From: Sphingobium herbicidovorans
GTDB lineage: Bacteria > Pseudomonadota > Alphaproteobacteria > Sphingomonadales > Sphingomonadaceae
Reading direction: 5' to 3'
NCBI RefSeq assembly: GCF_002080435.1
Contig: NZ_CP020538.1
Span: 2,103,501-2,167,500, forward strand
DNA length: 64,000 bases
Made by a program: the position numbers and the translations under genes. How positions within the stretch are numbered: the stretch's first letter is position 1; each line of letters begins with the position of its first letter. Of the stretch, positions 25,859 through 33,607 are shown in pieces. The notes below the pieces were generated by a model. That model was not told the DNA's origin. It did not search any database and worked only from the letters and a program-made list of their open reading frames with translations.

Positions 25859-25874
25859 ACTTGGGGAATGCAGG
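25859..25874 (-). repeat. Right inverted repeat of IS1380-family element
   Basis: ACTTGGGGAATGCAGG on the plus strand. The 206 bp between transposase stop and this end hold no ORF. Just outside, TGCAGGTT (25869-25876) is repeated inverted as AACCTGCA (25899-25906). Confidence 0.75.
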
Positions 25875-25922
25875 TTCTACACGCTCGACTATCGGTTTAA
25901 CCTGCACCCGGTGGCTTGACAC

Positions 25923-26225
25923 ATGTACTTCGTTCTTCAGGCGATGGACCGCCCGGACGCGGGTGATATTCGCGCGCAAACGCGCGAGCGCCACGTGGCT
26001 TATATGTCGGGCGGCGAACTTCCGGTTCGGGTCATCCTTTCCGGGCCATTGATGGACGAGGCGGAGGAGAAGGAGGTCGGCTCGCTCATCGTGGTTGAAG
26101 CTACGAATCGGCACGATGTCGAGGAATTCTCCCGAAATGATCCCTACCGAAAGGCCGGGCTTGTCGGTGCGATCTTGATCTTGCCGTGGCGCTGGACCCG
26201 CGGCAACCCCGACCGGAGGAACTGA
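25923..26225 (+). CDS. YciI-like protein
   Basis: 100-residue protein of the YciI/DGPF family, a small ferredoxin-like fold. The conserved ending FSRNDPYRKAGLV holds the Asp-Pro pair typical of the putative active site, and the N-terminal MYFVLQAMDRP strand is complete, so the IS inserted upstream has not truncated it. Function in the family is not settled; some members dehalogenate or act on aromatic rings. Its stop is 1 bp before the start of a glutathione transferase gene, so both are co-translated. Confidence 0.8.
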   Translation: MYFVLQAMDRPDAGDIRAQTRERHVAYMSGGELPVRVILSGPLMDEAEEKEVGSLIVVEATNRHDVEEFSRNDPYRKAGLVGAILILPWRWTRGNPDRRN

Positions 26226-26226
26226 T

Positions 26227-26856
26227 ATGACCTTGCAGCTTTTTACCTGGCAGACGCCGAACGGGCGCAAGATTTCCATCATGCTCGAAGAGCTGGGGCT
26301 GGGTTATGAACTGCGGCCGATCAACATCCTAAAGGATGAGCAATTCTCGCCGGACTTTCTAGCGAAGAACCCCAACAACAAGATCCCTGTGATCGTCGAT
26401 CCCGATGGCCCCGGAGGTGAGGAACTGGTGCTCTTTGAGTCCGGCGCCATTCTGGTTTATCTGGCACAGAAATACCGAAGCGAGCTACTGCCGTCCGATC
26501 CACGCGCGCAGGCAATAACCTTGCAATGGCTGATGTTCCAGATGGGCGGCGTGGGCCCGATGCTTGGGCAACTCCATCACTTTCGCAGATATGCTCAAGA
26601 CCAGGAATATTCGCTCGGGCGCTACCAGAAAGAGGTGGAGCGAATCTACGGCGTGCTTAACAAGCGGCTGCAAGATTCAGCTTATATCGCGGGGGACGGG
26701 TATACTATCGCCGATATCGCCACCTATCCCTGGCTCGCGCGCAACCCGCTTCACAACATCGATCTTGAAAAGGTACCAAATCTCAAGCGCTGGTACGATC
26801 ACGTTGGTGCACGCCCCGCCGTGCAACGCGGAATGAACATACCGGAAGCAGGTTGA
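26227..26856 (+). CDS. Glutathione S-transferase, YghU/YfcG-like
   Basis: 209-residue soluble GST. The N-terminal thioredoxin fold has TWQTPNGRKISIML, where the Thr/Asn positions are those used by YfcG/YghU disulfide-bond oxidoreductases, then NPNNKIPVIVD with the cis-Pro and LFESGAILVYLA with the Glu-Ser pair that binds glutathione. The C-terminal helical domain ends YTIADIATYPW. The substrate is unknown. It lies in the accessory segment between YciI and a second GST. Confidence 0.88.
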   Translation: MTLQLFTWQTPNGRKISIMLEELGLGYELRPINILKDEQFSPDFLAKNPNNKIPVIVDPDGPGGEELVLFESGAILVYLAQKYRSELLPSDPRAQAITLQWLMFQMGGVGPMLGQLHHFRRYAQDQEYSLGRYQKEVERIYGVLNKRLQDSAYIAGDGYTIADIATYPWLARNPLHNIDLEKVPNLKRWYDHVGARPAVQRGMNIPEAG

Positions 26857-26863
26857 GAGAGTC

Positions 26864-27487
26864 ATGCTTCGAGTTTTAGGAAGGCGCAGCTCCTCCAATG
26901 TCCAGAAGGTCCTCTGGCTCCTGGACGAGTTGGATATACCGTTCAGCCAGGAAAATTTCGGCGGCGAATTTGGCGGGAACCGCGACCCGGAATATCTTGC
27001 CGTGAATCCCAATGGCGTCGTGCCGACGTTGATAGACGAAGGCAACGCGATCTGGGAATCCAACACCATTCTCCGCTATTTGTGCAATTCGCGCGGACCC
27101 ACCTCGCTTTATCCCCAGGACCCGATCGACCGGGCAATGGTCGAGCGCTGGATGGACTGGCATCTTGCCGCCTTGAACAAGTTCATGTCACAGCTTTATA
27201 TCGGCATCGTCAAAACTCCGGAAGCCGAGAGAGACCTGCAGGCTTTAGACCGGGCGCGCATGGAGTCGCAGCGCTGCTTTGCGCTACTAGACGATGCCCT
27301 TGCACAAAATTCCTACCTTGCTGGCGATGCATTTTCGCTCGCCGATATTCCCTGCGGAATCATGGTCTATCGCTGGATAGCTCTCGGGTTCGCCAGGGAT
27401 TCGGAGCAGCCCAATCTTCGTAGGTGGGCCGACCGTCTCGCGGAACGGCACGCCTATCGCAAGAACGTCATGGTCGGCCTTGGCTGA
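26864..27487 (+). CDS. Glutathione S-transferase
   Basis: 207-residue GST. N-terminal domain RRSSSNVQKVLWLLDEL (SNV motif with a likely catalytic Ser), NPNGVVPTLIDEG (cis-Pro) and IWESNTILRYL (Glu-Ser glutathione site); C-terminal domain with FSLADIPCGIMVYRW, the N-capping box. It is only distantly similar to the preceding GST, so this is not a recent duplication. It follows that gene by 7 bp in the same operon. The reaction is unknown; conjugation or reductive cleavage of a xenobiotic is possible. Confidence 0.87.
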   Translation: MLRVLGRRSSSNVQKVLWLLDELDIPFSQENFGGEFGGNRDPEYLAVNPNGVVPTLIDEGNAIWESNTILRYLCNSRGPTSLYPQDPIDRAMVERWMDWHLAALNKFMSQLYIGIVKTPEAERDLQALDRARMESQRCFALLDDALAQNSYLAGDAFSLADIPCGIMVYRWIALGFARDSEQPNLRRWADRLAERHAYRKNVMVGLG

Positions 27488-27523
27488 CCGGAATCAGAAA
27501 TCAAACAAACGGAAGGGCTGCCA

Positions 27524-27787
27524 ATGACGGTTGCTGACGAGAAAACCCTGGAAATCCTCTTCACAGAGGCACGTTCTCAGAATGGCTGGACCGACCAGGT
27601 GGTAACGGATGCGGAACTTCAGGAGGCATATGATATCGCCAAATGGGGACCGACCTCGATGAATATCCAGCCATTTCGGGTGGTATTCCTGCGCTCTCTT
27701 GAGGCAAAGGAGCGGCTCAAACCCGCGCTGAAGCCGGGCAATGTCGAATTAAGCGTTGACCCGTCATCACCATGCAGGACAAGATGA
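27524..27787 (+). pseudogene. Truncated nitroreductase-family gene (RutE/HadB-like), N-terminal third
   Basis: The first 75 or so residues match the start of malonic semialdehyde reductase/nitroreductase family proteins (LFTEARSQNGWTDQ, AKWGPTSMNIQPFRVVFL, LKPALKPGNVE). Full-length members have about 195 residues. After GNVE the reading frame enters unrelated DNA at about 27750 and stops at 27787. The lost part includes most of the FMN-binding fold, so no enzyme activity is expected. It was the last gene of the YciI-GST-GST operon. Confidence 0.82.
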
Positions 27788-28527
27788 TCCCCATCCATCC
27801 CGCCGGTGAGTCCTATGTCGATGGGGTTCCGTGCGTAGAAGTAGTGGCCGGCGACGAACTCGGTGTGGTTCCTCACCGTCATGTGTGCGCCGACGCCATA
27901 CGGGCCAATGGACCCGTCCAGGCCCTCCTCGTCGACACCGGGGACCGCAGCGCCATGCTCGATTGCCGTGCTGGAAGTGTCGGTCATCTGACCGGCATCC
28001 TGCCCTATGATCTGTTTCCCGGCGATAGCTTGCAGCCTCACAGCCGGTGAAACAGTCGGATTATCCGGGTAGCTATGCCCGTCATAGCGCAAGCGCGCCT
28101 CATATCCGCGAACGATGCCTCCACCAGCGACCATCACTCCCAGATCACGCCACCCATGCGTAGTTGTCGCCAGAACGCGAACGGGGGGGCGGGCGACGGA
28201 GATATCGGTGATTTCCCGGTAGCCGGTCGGCGTCATGGCCAGGACGTAAAGGTCGCATCCCCCGCTGCCGCAAAGGTCGGCTTTGCCGCCGCCTTCAGAC
28301 GTGGCCATTGCGTAGATCAGCGCCTCCGGCTTCTTGTCCCCGTCCAGGTCCGCCAACGCGACGGTGTAGCGCGTCAGCTTGTGATCCCGGATGAAGGCCG
28401 CGACCCCGGAAGGCGCTGTTGGAGCTGCCATCCCTGCGGCCGTAATCAGGCCGGCGATTGTAGCTGCGGAATAAACGGCCAGACGCTTCAAGACAGCCTC
28501 CACCACAAAATGTCGCGACGCGCTCAT
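27619..28527 (-). pseudogene. Truncated exported protein, its 3' part replaced by antisense nitroreductase sequence
   Basis: The 302-residue frame from 28527 begins with an exported-protein start (signal-like LAVYSAATIAGLITAAGMAA) and an FG-GAP-like calcium motif segment (VALADLDGDKKPEALIY). From about residue 210 comes a beta-rich C-terminal domain (VRNHTEFVAGHYFYA; HLVLHGDDGS). Near 27750 native sequence ends and the frame continues on the antisense of the cut nitroreductase gene to 27619. The last 45 residues are therefore not natural. It may still be translated, but the C-terminal domain is incomplete. Confidence 0.6.
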
Positions 28528-28630
28528 GCGCCAATCGTTTTACCTTGCCTATGCGTTCCCGTAAACGAACCTGTAATGGGAATCCGGCAGCAAATGAACG
28601 GATAGGGGCCAAAGGGGACCGGGGATGACC

Positions 28631-28653
28631 CGGCCAACTGTGGCCGTTTTTTT
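28631..28653 (+). terminator. Intrinsic terminator ahead of tonB
   Basis: CGGCC-AACTGT-GGCCG followed by seven T residues (28647-28653), 53 bp before the tonB ATG and reading toward it. No plus-strand gene is close upstream, so it may act as a leader attenuator or stop stray transcription. Confidence 0.6.
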
Positions 28654-28706
28654 GGCTTATTTGCCGTATAACAATGGTAAGCTGAGTTAAGGAGTGTCGT
28701 TGCCGA

Positions 28707-29360
28707 ATGGCCTATGCTGACCACTCGCAAGGATCGAGTCGCACGATCTCGATTATCATCGTCGCCCTGATTCACGCTGTTCTGGGTTATGCCTTCGTCA
28801 CCGGTCTTGGCATGAAATATGTCAAAAAGGCGGCTGAACAGCTGAACGTGATCGAGGTGAAAGAGGAACCGCCGCCACCGGACGAGGAGCCGCCGCCGCC
28901 GCCGCCAGACCAGCCGGTCGAGCCGCCGCCGGTTGTAGCGCCGCCGCCCATCGTTCAGACGCCGGCTCCGGCGCCGCCGATTCAGACGGTTCGTACGCCG
29001 CCGCCGGTTTTCAACCCGGTTCCGGTCGCTGCGCCTCCGCCGCCTCCGCCGCCTCCGGCTGTTCCTGCGTCGCGCGCAACGCCACGCAGTTCGCCGGGCG
29101 GCTGGCTCAGCGACGCGGACTATCCCAGCCGTGCGCAGCGTGAAGAACGCTCGGGCACCGCGGGTTTCCGTCTGGAGATTGGTCCCGATGGACGGGTAAC
29201 CAACTGCACCATCACCTCTTCGACCGGGCATTCCGATCTCGACGAGGCGACGTGCAGGCTGCTTCCGCGACGCGCACGGTTCAAGCCCGCGACCGCGGCA
29301 GGTGGAGGCCCCATGTCCGACACCTACAATGGTCGCATCACGTGGCGACTGCCTGAATAA
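28707..29360 (+). CDS. tonB: TonB energy transducer
   Basis: 217 residues. One N-terminal membrane anchor (SIIIVALIHAVLGYAFVTG, with the His typical of TonB), then a long proline-rich periplasm-spanning region (about residues 50-130, PPPPDEEPPPPPPDQP-type) and a C-terminal domain with DYPSRAQREERSGTAGFRLEI and the conserved NCTITSSTG. It carries proton-motive-force energy from ExbB/ExbD to outer-membrane TonB-dependent receptors, which sphingomonads have in large numbers. It is first in the tonB-exbB-exbD-exbD cluster. Confidence 0.92.
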   Translation: MAYADHSQGSSRTISIIIVALIHAVLGYAFVTGLGMKYVKKAAEQLNVIEVKEEPPPPDEEPPPPPPDQPVEPPPVVAPPPIVQTPAPAPPIQTVRTPPPVFNPVPVAAPPPPPPPPAVPASRATPRSSPGGWLSDADYPSRAQREERSGTAGFRLEIGPDGRVTNCTITSSTGHSDLDEATCRLLPRRARFKPATAAGGGPMSDTYNGRITWRLPE

Positions 29361-29367
29361 TTGTATC

Positions 29368-29398
29368 GGGAAGGCTGGCGCTGCCGCCTTCCCCTTTT
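29368..29398 (+). terminator. Terminator/attenuator between tonB and exbB
   Basis: Stem GGGAAGGC (29368-29375) / GCCTTCCC (29386-29393) followed by CTTTTATT. Perfect 8-bp stem 7 bp after the tonB stop. Confidence 0.7.
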
Positions 29399-29422
29399 AT
29401 TGATCCTTTTGAGAGGGAAGTC

Positions 29423-30187
29423 TTGAAAATGTTGATGTATCTCGCAGCTGCGGCCGCGCCGAAGCCGGAAAACCCTTATGGCCTGATGGAGGCTCTGGAG
29501 CAGGGCGGCACGATCGCCTGGGCCACCTTCCTCATCCTCTGCGGCATGTCGGTTGGCACTTTCTACATCCTGTTCACCAAGCTCATCGAGCAGCAGAAGG
29601 TGATCAATCAGGGCAAGAAGGTTCGCGCGACCTTCTGGCGTTCGCCAAGCCTGAAGGAAGGCTCGGCCAAGCTGGAAAAGAATTCCGCCTACAAGCAGAT
29701 CGTTGACGACGGCATCAAGGCCCAGGAAGAACACACCAAGCTGACCGACCCGGTCGAGGCGCATGACTGGCTGCATGGCTCGCTCGCCCGTTCGGAAGCT
29801 TCGATCAACTCGAAGCTCGGCGGTGGCCTGGCATTCCTCGCGACGGTCGGTTCCACCTCGCCGTTCATCGGTCTGTTCGGTACGGTTATCGGTATCTACC
29901 GCGCGCTCATCAAGATCGGCGCTGCCGGTCAGGCCTCGATTGACGCCGTTGCCGGCCCGGTCGGTGAAGCTCTGATCATGACCGCGCTGGGTCTGGCTGT
30001 GGCCGTTCCTGCGGTGCTCGCCTACAACTTCCTGCAGCGCCGCAACAAGTCGATCGCCGAGCAGCTGAACGGCTTTACCGTCGATCTGCTGGCCCACCTG
30101 GTGTCGAACGGCGCGGTTAAGCCTTCGTTCGCCGCTACCCCGGCTCCTGCCGTCGCCAAGCCGGCTGCGGCTCCGACCAAGGCCTGA
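29423..30187 (+). CDS. exbB: ExbB/TolQ-family proton channel protein
   Basis: 254 residues. MotA/TolQ/ExbB domain with three membrane helices: one near residue 35 (WATFLILCGMSVGTFYIL) and two near 140-200 (FLATVGSTSPFIGLFGTVIGIY; ALGLAVAVPAVLAYN). A large cytoplasmic region lies between the first and second, plus an Ala/Pro-rich tail. With ExbD it forms the proton channel powering TonB. TTG 29423 has GAGGG five bases upstream; ATG 29429 is the alternative. Confidence 0.92.
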   Translation: MKMLMYLAAAAAPKPENPYGLMEALEQGGTIAWATFLILCGMSVGTFYILFTKLIEQQKVINQGKKVRATFWRSPSLKEGSAKLEKNSAYKQIVDDGIKAQEEHTKLTDPVEAHDWLHGSLARSEASINSKLGGGLAFLATVGSTSPFIGLFGTVIGIYRALIKIGAAGQASIDAVAGPVGEALIMTALGLAVAVPAVLAYNFLQRRNKSIAEQLNGFTVDLLAHLVSNGAVKPSFAATPAPAVAKPAAAPTKA

Positions 30188-30197
30188 TTGGGTCAAG

Positions 30198-30273
30198 GGC
30201 CGGTGGAGGAACCGGCGGGCGGCTGCGACCGCCAAGGTTCCTCCCCCGGCCATGGGCCCCGTGCTGACGGGGC
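30198..30273 (+). other. Two strong hairpins between exbB and exbD
   Basis: First a long stem 30198-30213 / 30236-30251 (16 pairs, one mismatch) with an inner GGCGG/CCGCC stem; then a perfect GCCCCGT-GCTG-ACGGGGC hairpin (30256-30273). They fill most of the 116-bp gap. No T-run follows. They may set the ratio of ExbB to ExbD by partial termination or by protecting the upstream mRNA. Confidence 0.6.
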
Positions 30274-30303
30274 GCCATCGACACGGATGTTAGGAAATTA
30301 TCA

Positions 30304-30792
30304 ATGGCAATGAGTGTTGGCTCCGACGGCGGTGATGACAAGCCGATGTCCGACATCAACACGACGCCGCTCGTCGACGTCATGCTGGTGTTGCTCATCA
30401 TCTTCCTCATCGCGGTCCCGGTCGTCGTCCAGACGGTTCAGCTGCAGCTTCCCAAGGTCGCGTTCGAGCCGACGACGACGAAACCGGAAAATGTCTCGCT
30501 GTCGATCACGCAGGCGCCCGATGGTGGCTGTGCGGTCTACTGGAACCTGACGCGCGTGTCTTCTGACGAGCTGCTCAACCGCGCGGTTGCGAAGCTGGAA
30601 GCGGACATCAAGAAGGCGGGCGGCGTGGAAAATCTGACGCCGGAGGATCTGCCCGAAGTGCATATTCGCGGCGACATCAATACGCCTTACCGGTGCATCG
30701 GCGGCACCATCTACACGATGCAGCGCGCCGGTTTCCCGAAAGTCGGCTTCATCTCCGAACCCGAACCGGGTACGCAGACGCAGCGGCTTTAA
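30304..30792 (+). CDS. exbD: ExbD/TolR-family protein (first copy)
   Basis: 162 residues. Short cytoplasmic N-terminus, one membrane helix with the proton-carrying Asp just inside it (INTTPLVDVMLVLLIIFLIAVPV), then a periplasmic domain. It partners ExbB in energising TonB. An unusual feature is the insertion in the periplasmic part (ITQAPDGGCAVYWNLTRVSSDELLNR) with a Cys, and a second Cys at RCIGGTIY, which could form a disulfide; this is not seen in the second copy. Confidence 0.9.
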   Translation: MAMSVGSDGGDDKPMSDINTTPLVDVMLVLLIIFLIAVPVVVQTVQLQLPKVAFEPTTTKPENVSLSITQAPDGGCAVYWNLTRVSSDELLNRAVAKLEADIKKAGGVENLTPEDLPEVHIRGDINTPYRCIGGTIYTMQRAGFPKVGFISEPEPGTQTQRL

Positions 30793-30811
30793 GTTTTAGG
30801 AGTATCGCCCC

Positions 30812-31234
30812 ATGGCTATGAGTGCCGGAAGAGAAGATGGCGAGCCGATGGTGGAAATGAACACGACGCCGCTTATCGACGTCATGCTCGTTCTCCTCAT
30901 CATGTTCATCATCACCATCCCGATCCAAACGCACGCGGTAAAGATTGATTTGCCGCAGAATGCGCCGCCGACCGACAGCGTCATCGACCCCGTCAAGAAC
31001 AAGGTGGCGATCGATCAGGGTGGCGTTATCACCTGGAACGGTTCGGCCATCGACCTGCTGACCTTGCGTCAGTATCTGCAGCAGTCGCTGCGTTTGCCGG
31101 TCGAGCCTGAACTGCAGTTCCAGCCCAATGCCGCGACGCGTTATGTCGTCGTCGATCAGGTGTTGGCGGAGATCAAGCGCGCTGGCGTCACGAAGCTGGG
31201 CTTCGTGGGCAACGAACAATATTCGCAGTTCTAG
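30812..31234 (+). CDS. exbD: ExbD/TolR-family protein (second copy)
   Basis: 140 residues with the same layout as the first ExbD: MNTTPLIDVMLVLLIMFIITIPI holds the membrane helix and the proton-carrying Asp, followed by a compact periplasmic domain ending KLGFVGNEQYSQF. The two copies share the anchor but differ in the periplasmic half, so they may pair with different TonB or receptor sets. It follows the first copy by 19 bp. Confidence 0.9.
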   Translation: MAMSAGREDGEPMVEMNTTPLIDVMLVLLIMFIITIPIQTHAVKIDLPQNAPPTDSVIDPVKNKVAIDQGGVITWNGSAIDLLTLRQYLQQSLRLPVEPELQFQPNAATRYVVVDQVLAEIKRAGVTKLGFVGNEQYSQF

Positions 31235-31331
31235 GGGCCGAGCGTCGCCACCGCCATCTGGCCGGGAATATTCGACTTCCCGTTTCCGGGCGTGGGCAGG
31301 GGTGACGCAACAGCCTTTGGCAACTATCGGC

Positions 31332-31358
31332 AAGGGTCGCTTCGGCGGCCCTTTTTTT
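31332..31358 (+). terminator. Intrinsic terminator after exbD operon
   Basis: AAGGGTCGC-TTCG-GCGGCCCTT stem (one G-T pair) with UUCG-type loop, followed by seven T residues. About 100 bp after the last exbD stop. Confidence 0.85.
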
Positions 31359-31425
31359 GCTTTGCGCCTGCAATGCTTCCTTAACCCTGATGAGCGATAT
31401 TAAGGCCAAGGAACGCATTTGAATC

Positions 31426-31743
31426 ATGGCCGCTGGACATCAAATCGACCTGAGCACAAGGACCAGCCGCCTGGCTGACCGGCGCTATGTGCAGGTGCCT
31501 GTCAAGGTTCGCAGGCCCGGAGAAAACTGGTTCAAAAGCTCCGTCGCAGACCTTTCGGTCGCTGGCTTTCGTCTTCAAACTTTCATGAAGCTGACAACGG
31601 GCGACAGCCTTTGGATCATGCTACCCGGATTTGAAGGACGCCGCGCTCATGTCCTTTGGACCCGCGGACATGAGGCGGGCTGTCATTTCGAACGCCCGTT
31701 ACACCCGGCAATCCTGGATCATATCGTCAGAATAAGCCGGTAG
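31426..31743 (+). CDS. PilZ-domain protein
   Basis: 105-residue single PilZ domain. The N-terminal RxxxR-type element (RLADRRYVQVPVKVR) and the D-x-S-x-x-G motif (DLSVAGFRL) are the cyclic di-GMP contacts. No other domain is attached, so it probably acts as an adaptor that binds c-di-GMP and a partner protein. It could respond to the cyclase at 18008. It is followed by a convergent ABC transporter gene 19 bp away. Confidence 0.82.
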   Translation: MAAGHQIDLSTRTSRLADRRYVQVPVKVRRPGENWFKSSVADLSVAGFRLQTFMKLTTGDSLWIMLPGFEGRRAHVLWTRGHEAGCHFERPLHPAILDHIVRISR

Positions 31744-31762
31744 GGATGGCGCCGCGCCCTTG

Positions 31763-33550
31763 TCAGGCGGCGGGGGCATCCTGGAACTGAAGGCGGGCGA
31801 GCCGGGCATACAGGCCCTTCTGAGCCATGAGGGCGGAGTGATCGCCTTGCTCGACCACCCGGCCGCCGTCGAGCACGATGATCCGATCGGCTGCGCGCAC
31901 GGTCGCCAGCCGATGGGCAATGACAATCGTCGTGCGTCCCTTCATCAGCCGTGCAAGCGCGTCCTGAACCAGCCGCTCCGATTCGGCATCCAGGGCCGAT
32001 GTCGCTTCGTCCAGCAGGAGGATGGGCGCATTGCGAAGCAAAGCACGTGCGATCGACAGGCGCTGACGCTGGCCCCCAGACAGACGGGCGCCGCCTTCGC
32101 CAAGGAAAGTGTCCAGTCCCTCTGGCAAGGCACGCAGGAAGGTTTCGGCATTGGCGGCCCGCGCCGCTTCCCAGATCTGCTCATCCCCGGCATCCCAACG
32201 CCCGAACCGCAGATTGTCGCGCGCCGAAGCGGCGAAGATCACGCTGTCTTGCGGCACCATCGCCATCATGTCGCGAACTGCGCCGGGGTCCGCCTCGGGC
32301 AGGGGCACGCCGTTCAGCCGGATCGTGCCGGCAAGGGGGTCGTAGAAGCGCAGCGCCAACTGGATCAACGTCGATTTGCCCGCGCCCGACGGCCCGACAA
32401 TGGCCACCGTCTCGCCCGGCCTGATGTCGATGGAGACGCCATGCAGCGCCGCATCGTCCGGGCGCGTCGGATAGCTGAAATGCACCTGATCGAATTCGAG
32501 ATGCGCGCCCTGGGGAAGCCGTGGGAGGGGCGTGGCGTGTGCAGGCGCGACGATCTCGGGCTTCGCCGTCATCAGTTCGTGCAACCTGCTGGCTGCGCCC
32601 GCTCCCCGGAGCAGGTCGCCCCAGGTTTCCGAAAGCGCGCCGAACGCGCCCGCCACCAATCCGCCGGTCAGCACGAACGCGGCGATGCTGCCCCCGGACA
32701 GCCTGCCCGCCGCAACGTCGAGAGCGCCCTGCCACATCACCGCGGTGATGGAGCCAAACACCAGCGCGATGACGACGGCGGTCATGGCCGCACGGAGCAA
32801 GATCCGACGCCGCGCCATCGCGAATCCGGCTTCTACCGTGGTGTCGAAACGTGCCGCCTCGCGTGCTTCCTGTCCAAAGGCCTGGACGATCTTCATTGCG
32901 CCCAGAACCTCAGCCGTCGCGCTGCCAACGGCGGCCAGGCAATCCTGGCTTGCGCGCGACAGCTTGCGTACGCGGCGCCCCAGGCTGATCATGACCAGCA
33001 GGATGAGCGGAATGCCCAGCACCAGAAGTGCGGCGAGCTTTGGCGCAAGAGCGAACAGATAGATAAGCCCGCCGGTGCCAGTGACCAGATTGCGCAAGGC
33101 GACCGAAACGGTGGAGCCCACGATCTGATCGATGATGGCGGTGTCCGCTGTCATCCGCGAAGCTATTTCGGACGGGCGGTTTTCCTCGAAGAAGCGCGGC
33201 TCCAGACGCAAGAGATTGGCCTGCGTCGCTGAACGGATGTCGGCGACGACGCGCTCGCCCAGCCAGGAAACGAAATAGAAGCGCGCCGCAGTCGCCATCG
33301 CCAGGATCAGCACGATCAGCAGCAGATATTGAAACCAGCGGCTGATATCGCCTCCGCCCATGAAGCCCCGGTCTATGACCAGCCGAAAGCCGCTGGGGAT
33401 CGCAAGCGTCGCGGCCGAAGAGACCATGAGCGCCGCGCCCGCCGCTGCAATGCGGCCGGGATAGCGCACGGCGAAACGCCACAGCATGGCCAGGCTGCCA
33501 AGGGAAGACGGCGCACTGTCGCGCGGGTTGGGCTTTTCCGCTTCTTGCAT
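31763..33550 (-). CDS. ABC exporter, fused permease and ATPase (MsbA-like)
   Basis: 595-residue half-transporter. The transmembrane domain with six helices spans about residues 25-320 and the ATPase about 345-590. Walker A GPSGAGKST (about 384-392), signature LSGGQRQR, Walker B ILLLDEATSALD and the H-loop IAHRLATV are all present, so it should be active as a homodimer. This subfamily, common in alphaproteobacteria, is related to lipid A and drug exporters; the cargo is not known. Confidence 0.9.
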   Translation of the reverse strand: MQEAEKPNPRDSAPSSLGSLAMLWRFAVRYPGRIAAAGAALMVSSAATLAIPSGFRLVIDRGFMGGGDISRWFQYLLLIVLILAMATAARFYFVSWLGERVVADIRSATQANLLRLEPRFFEENRPSEIASRMTADTAIIDQIVGSTVSVALRNLVTGTGGLIYLFALAPKLAALLVLGIPLILLVMISLGRRVRKLSRASQDCLAAVGSATAEVLGAMKIVQAFGQEAREAARFDTTVEAGFAMARRRILLRAAMTAVVIALVFGSITAVMWQGALDVAAGRLSGGSIAAFVLTGGLVAGAFGALSETWGDLLRGAGAASRLHELMTAKPEIVAPAHATPLPRLPQGAHLEFDQVHFSYPTRPDDAALHGVSIDIRPGETVAIVGPSGAGKSTLIQLALRFYDPLAGTIRLNGVPLPEADPGAVRDMMAMVPQDSVIFAASARDNLRFGRWDAGDEQIWEAARAANAETFLRALPEGLDTFLGEGGARLSGGQRQRLSIARALLRNAPILLLDEATSALDAESERLVQDALARLMKGRTTIVIAHRLATVRAADRIIVLDGGRVVEQGDHSALMAQKGLYARLARLQFQDAPAA

Positions 33551-33607
33551 GTGCGGGCGCTTAGCAGCCCCTTATGCAAGCCTCAACGAGGATCGGCGCG
33601 TATCCCA

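Larger units (their letters stand above)
24204..25874 (+). mobile_element. IS1380-family insertion sequence
   Basis: A 1671-bp element bounded by imperfect inverted repeats that begin with CC, carrying one transposase gene (24298-25653). Size, single ORF and CC-starting ends fit IS1380. The flanking bases do not form a direct repeat (left AGCAA, right TTCTA), so the two flanks were probably not one target site. It marks the left border of the accessory segment reaching to about 27750. Confidence 0.85.

Noticed and set aside
26227..27487. Recent tandem duplication of a glutathione transferase
   Set aside because: The two GSTs share only fold-level motifs and differ in length and active-site residues, so they are separate family members.
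28524..29231. Arg-rich 235-residue minus-strand frame
   Set aside because: Generated by the antisense of the proline-rich tonB linker; no independent start signal or family.
31760..33232. 490-residue plus-strand frame opposite the ABC exporter
   Set aside because: The minus strand encodes all ABC motifs; this frame shows none and is rich in Arg, Gln and His as expected for antisense of GC-rich coding DNA.
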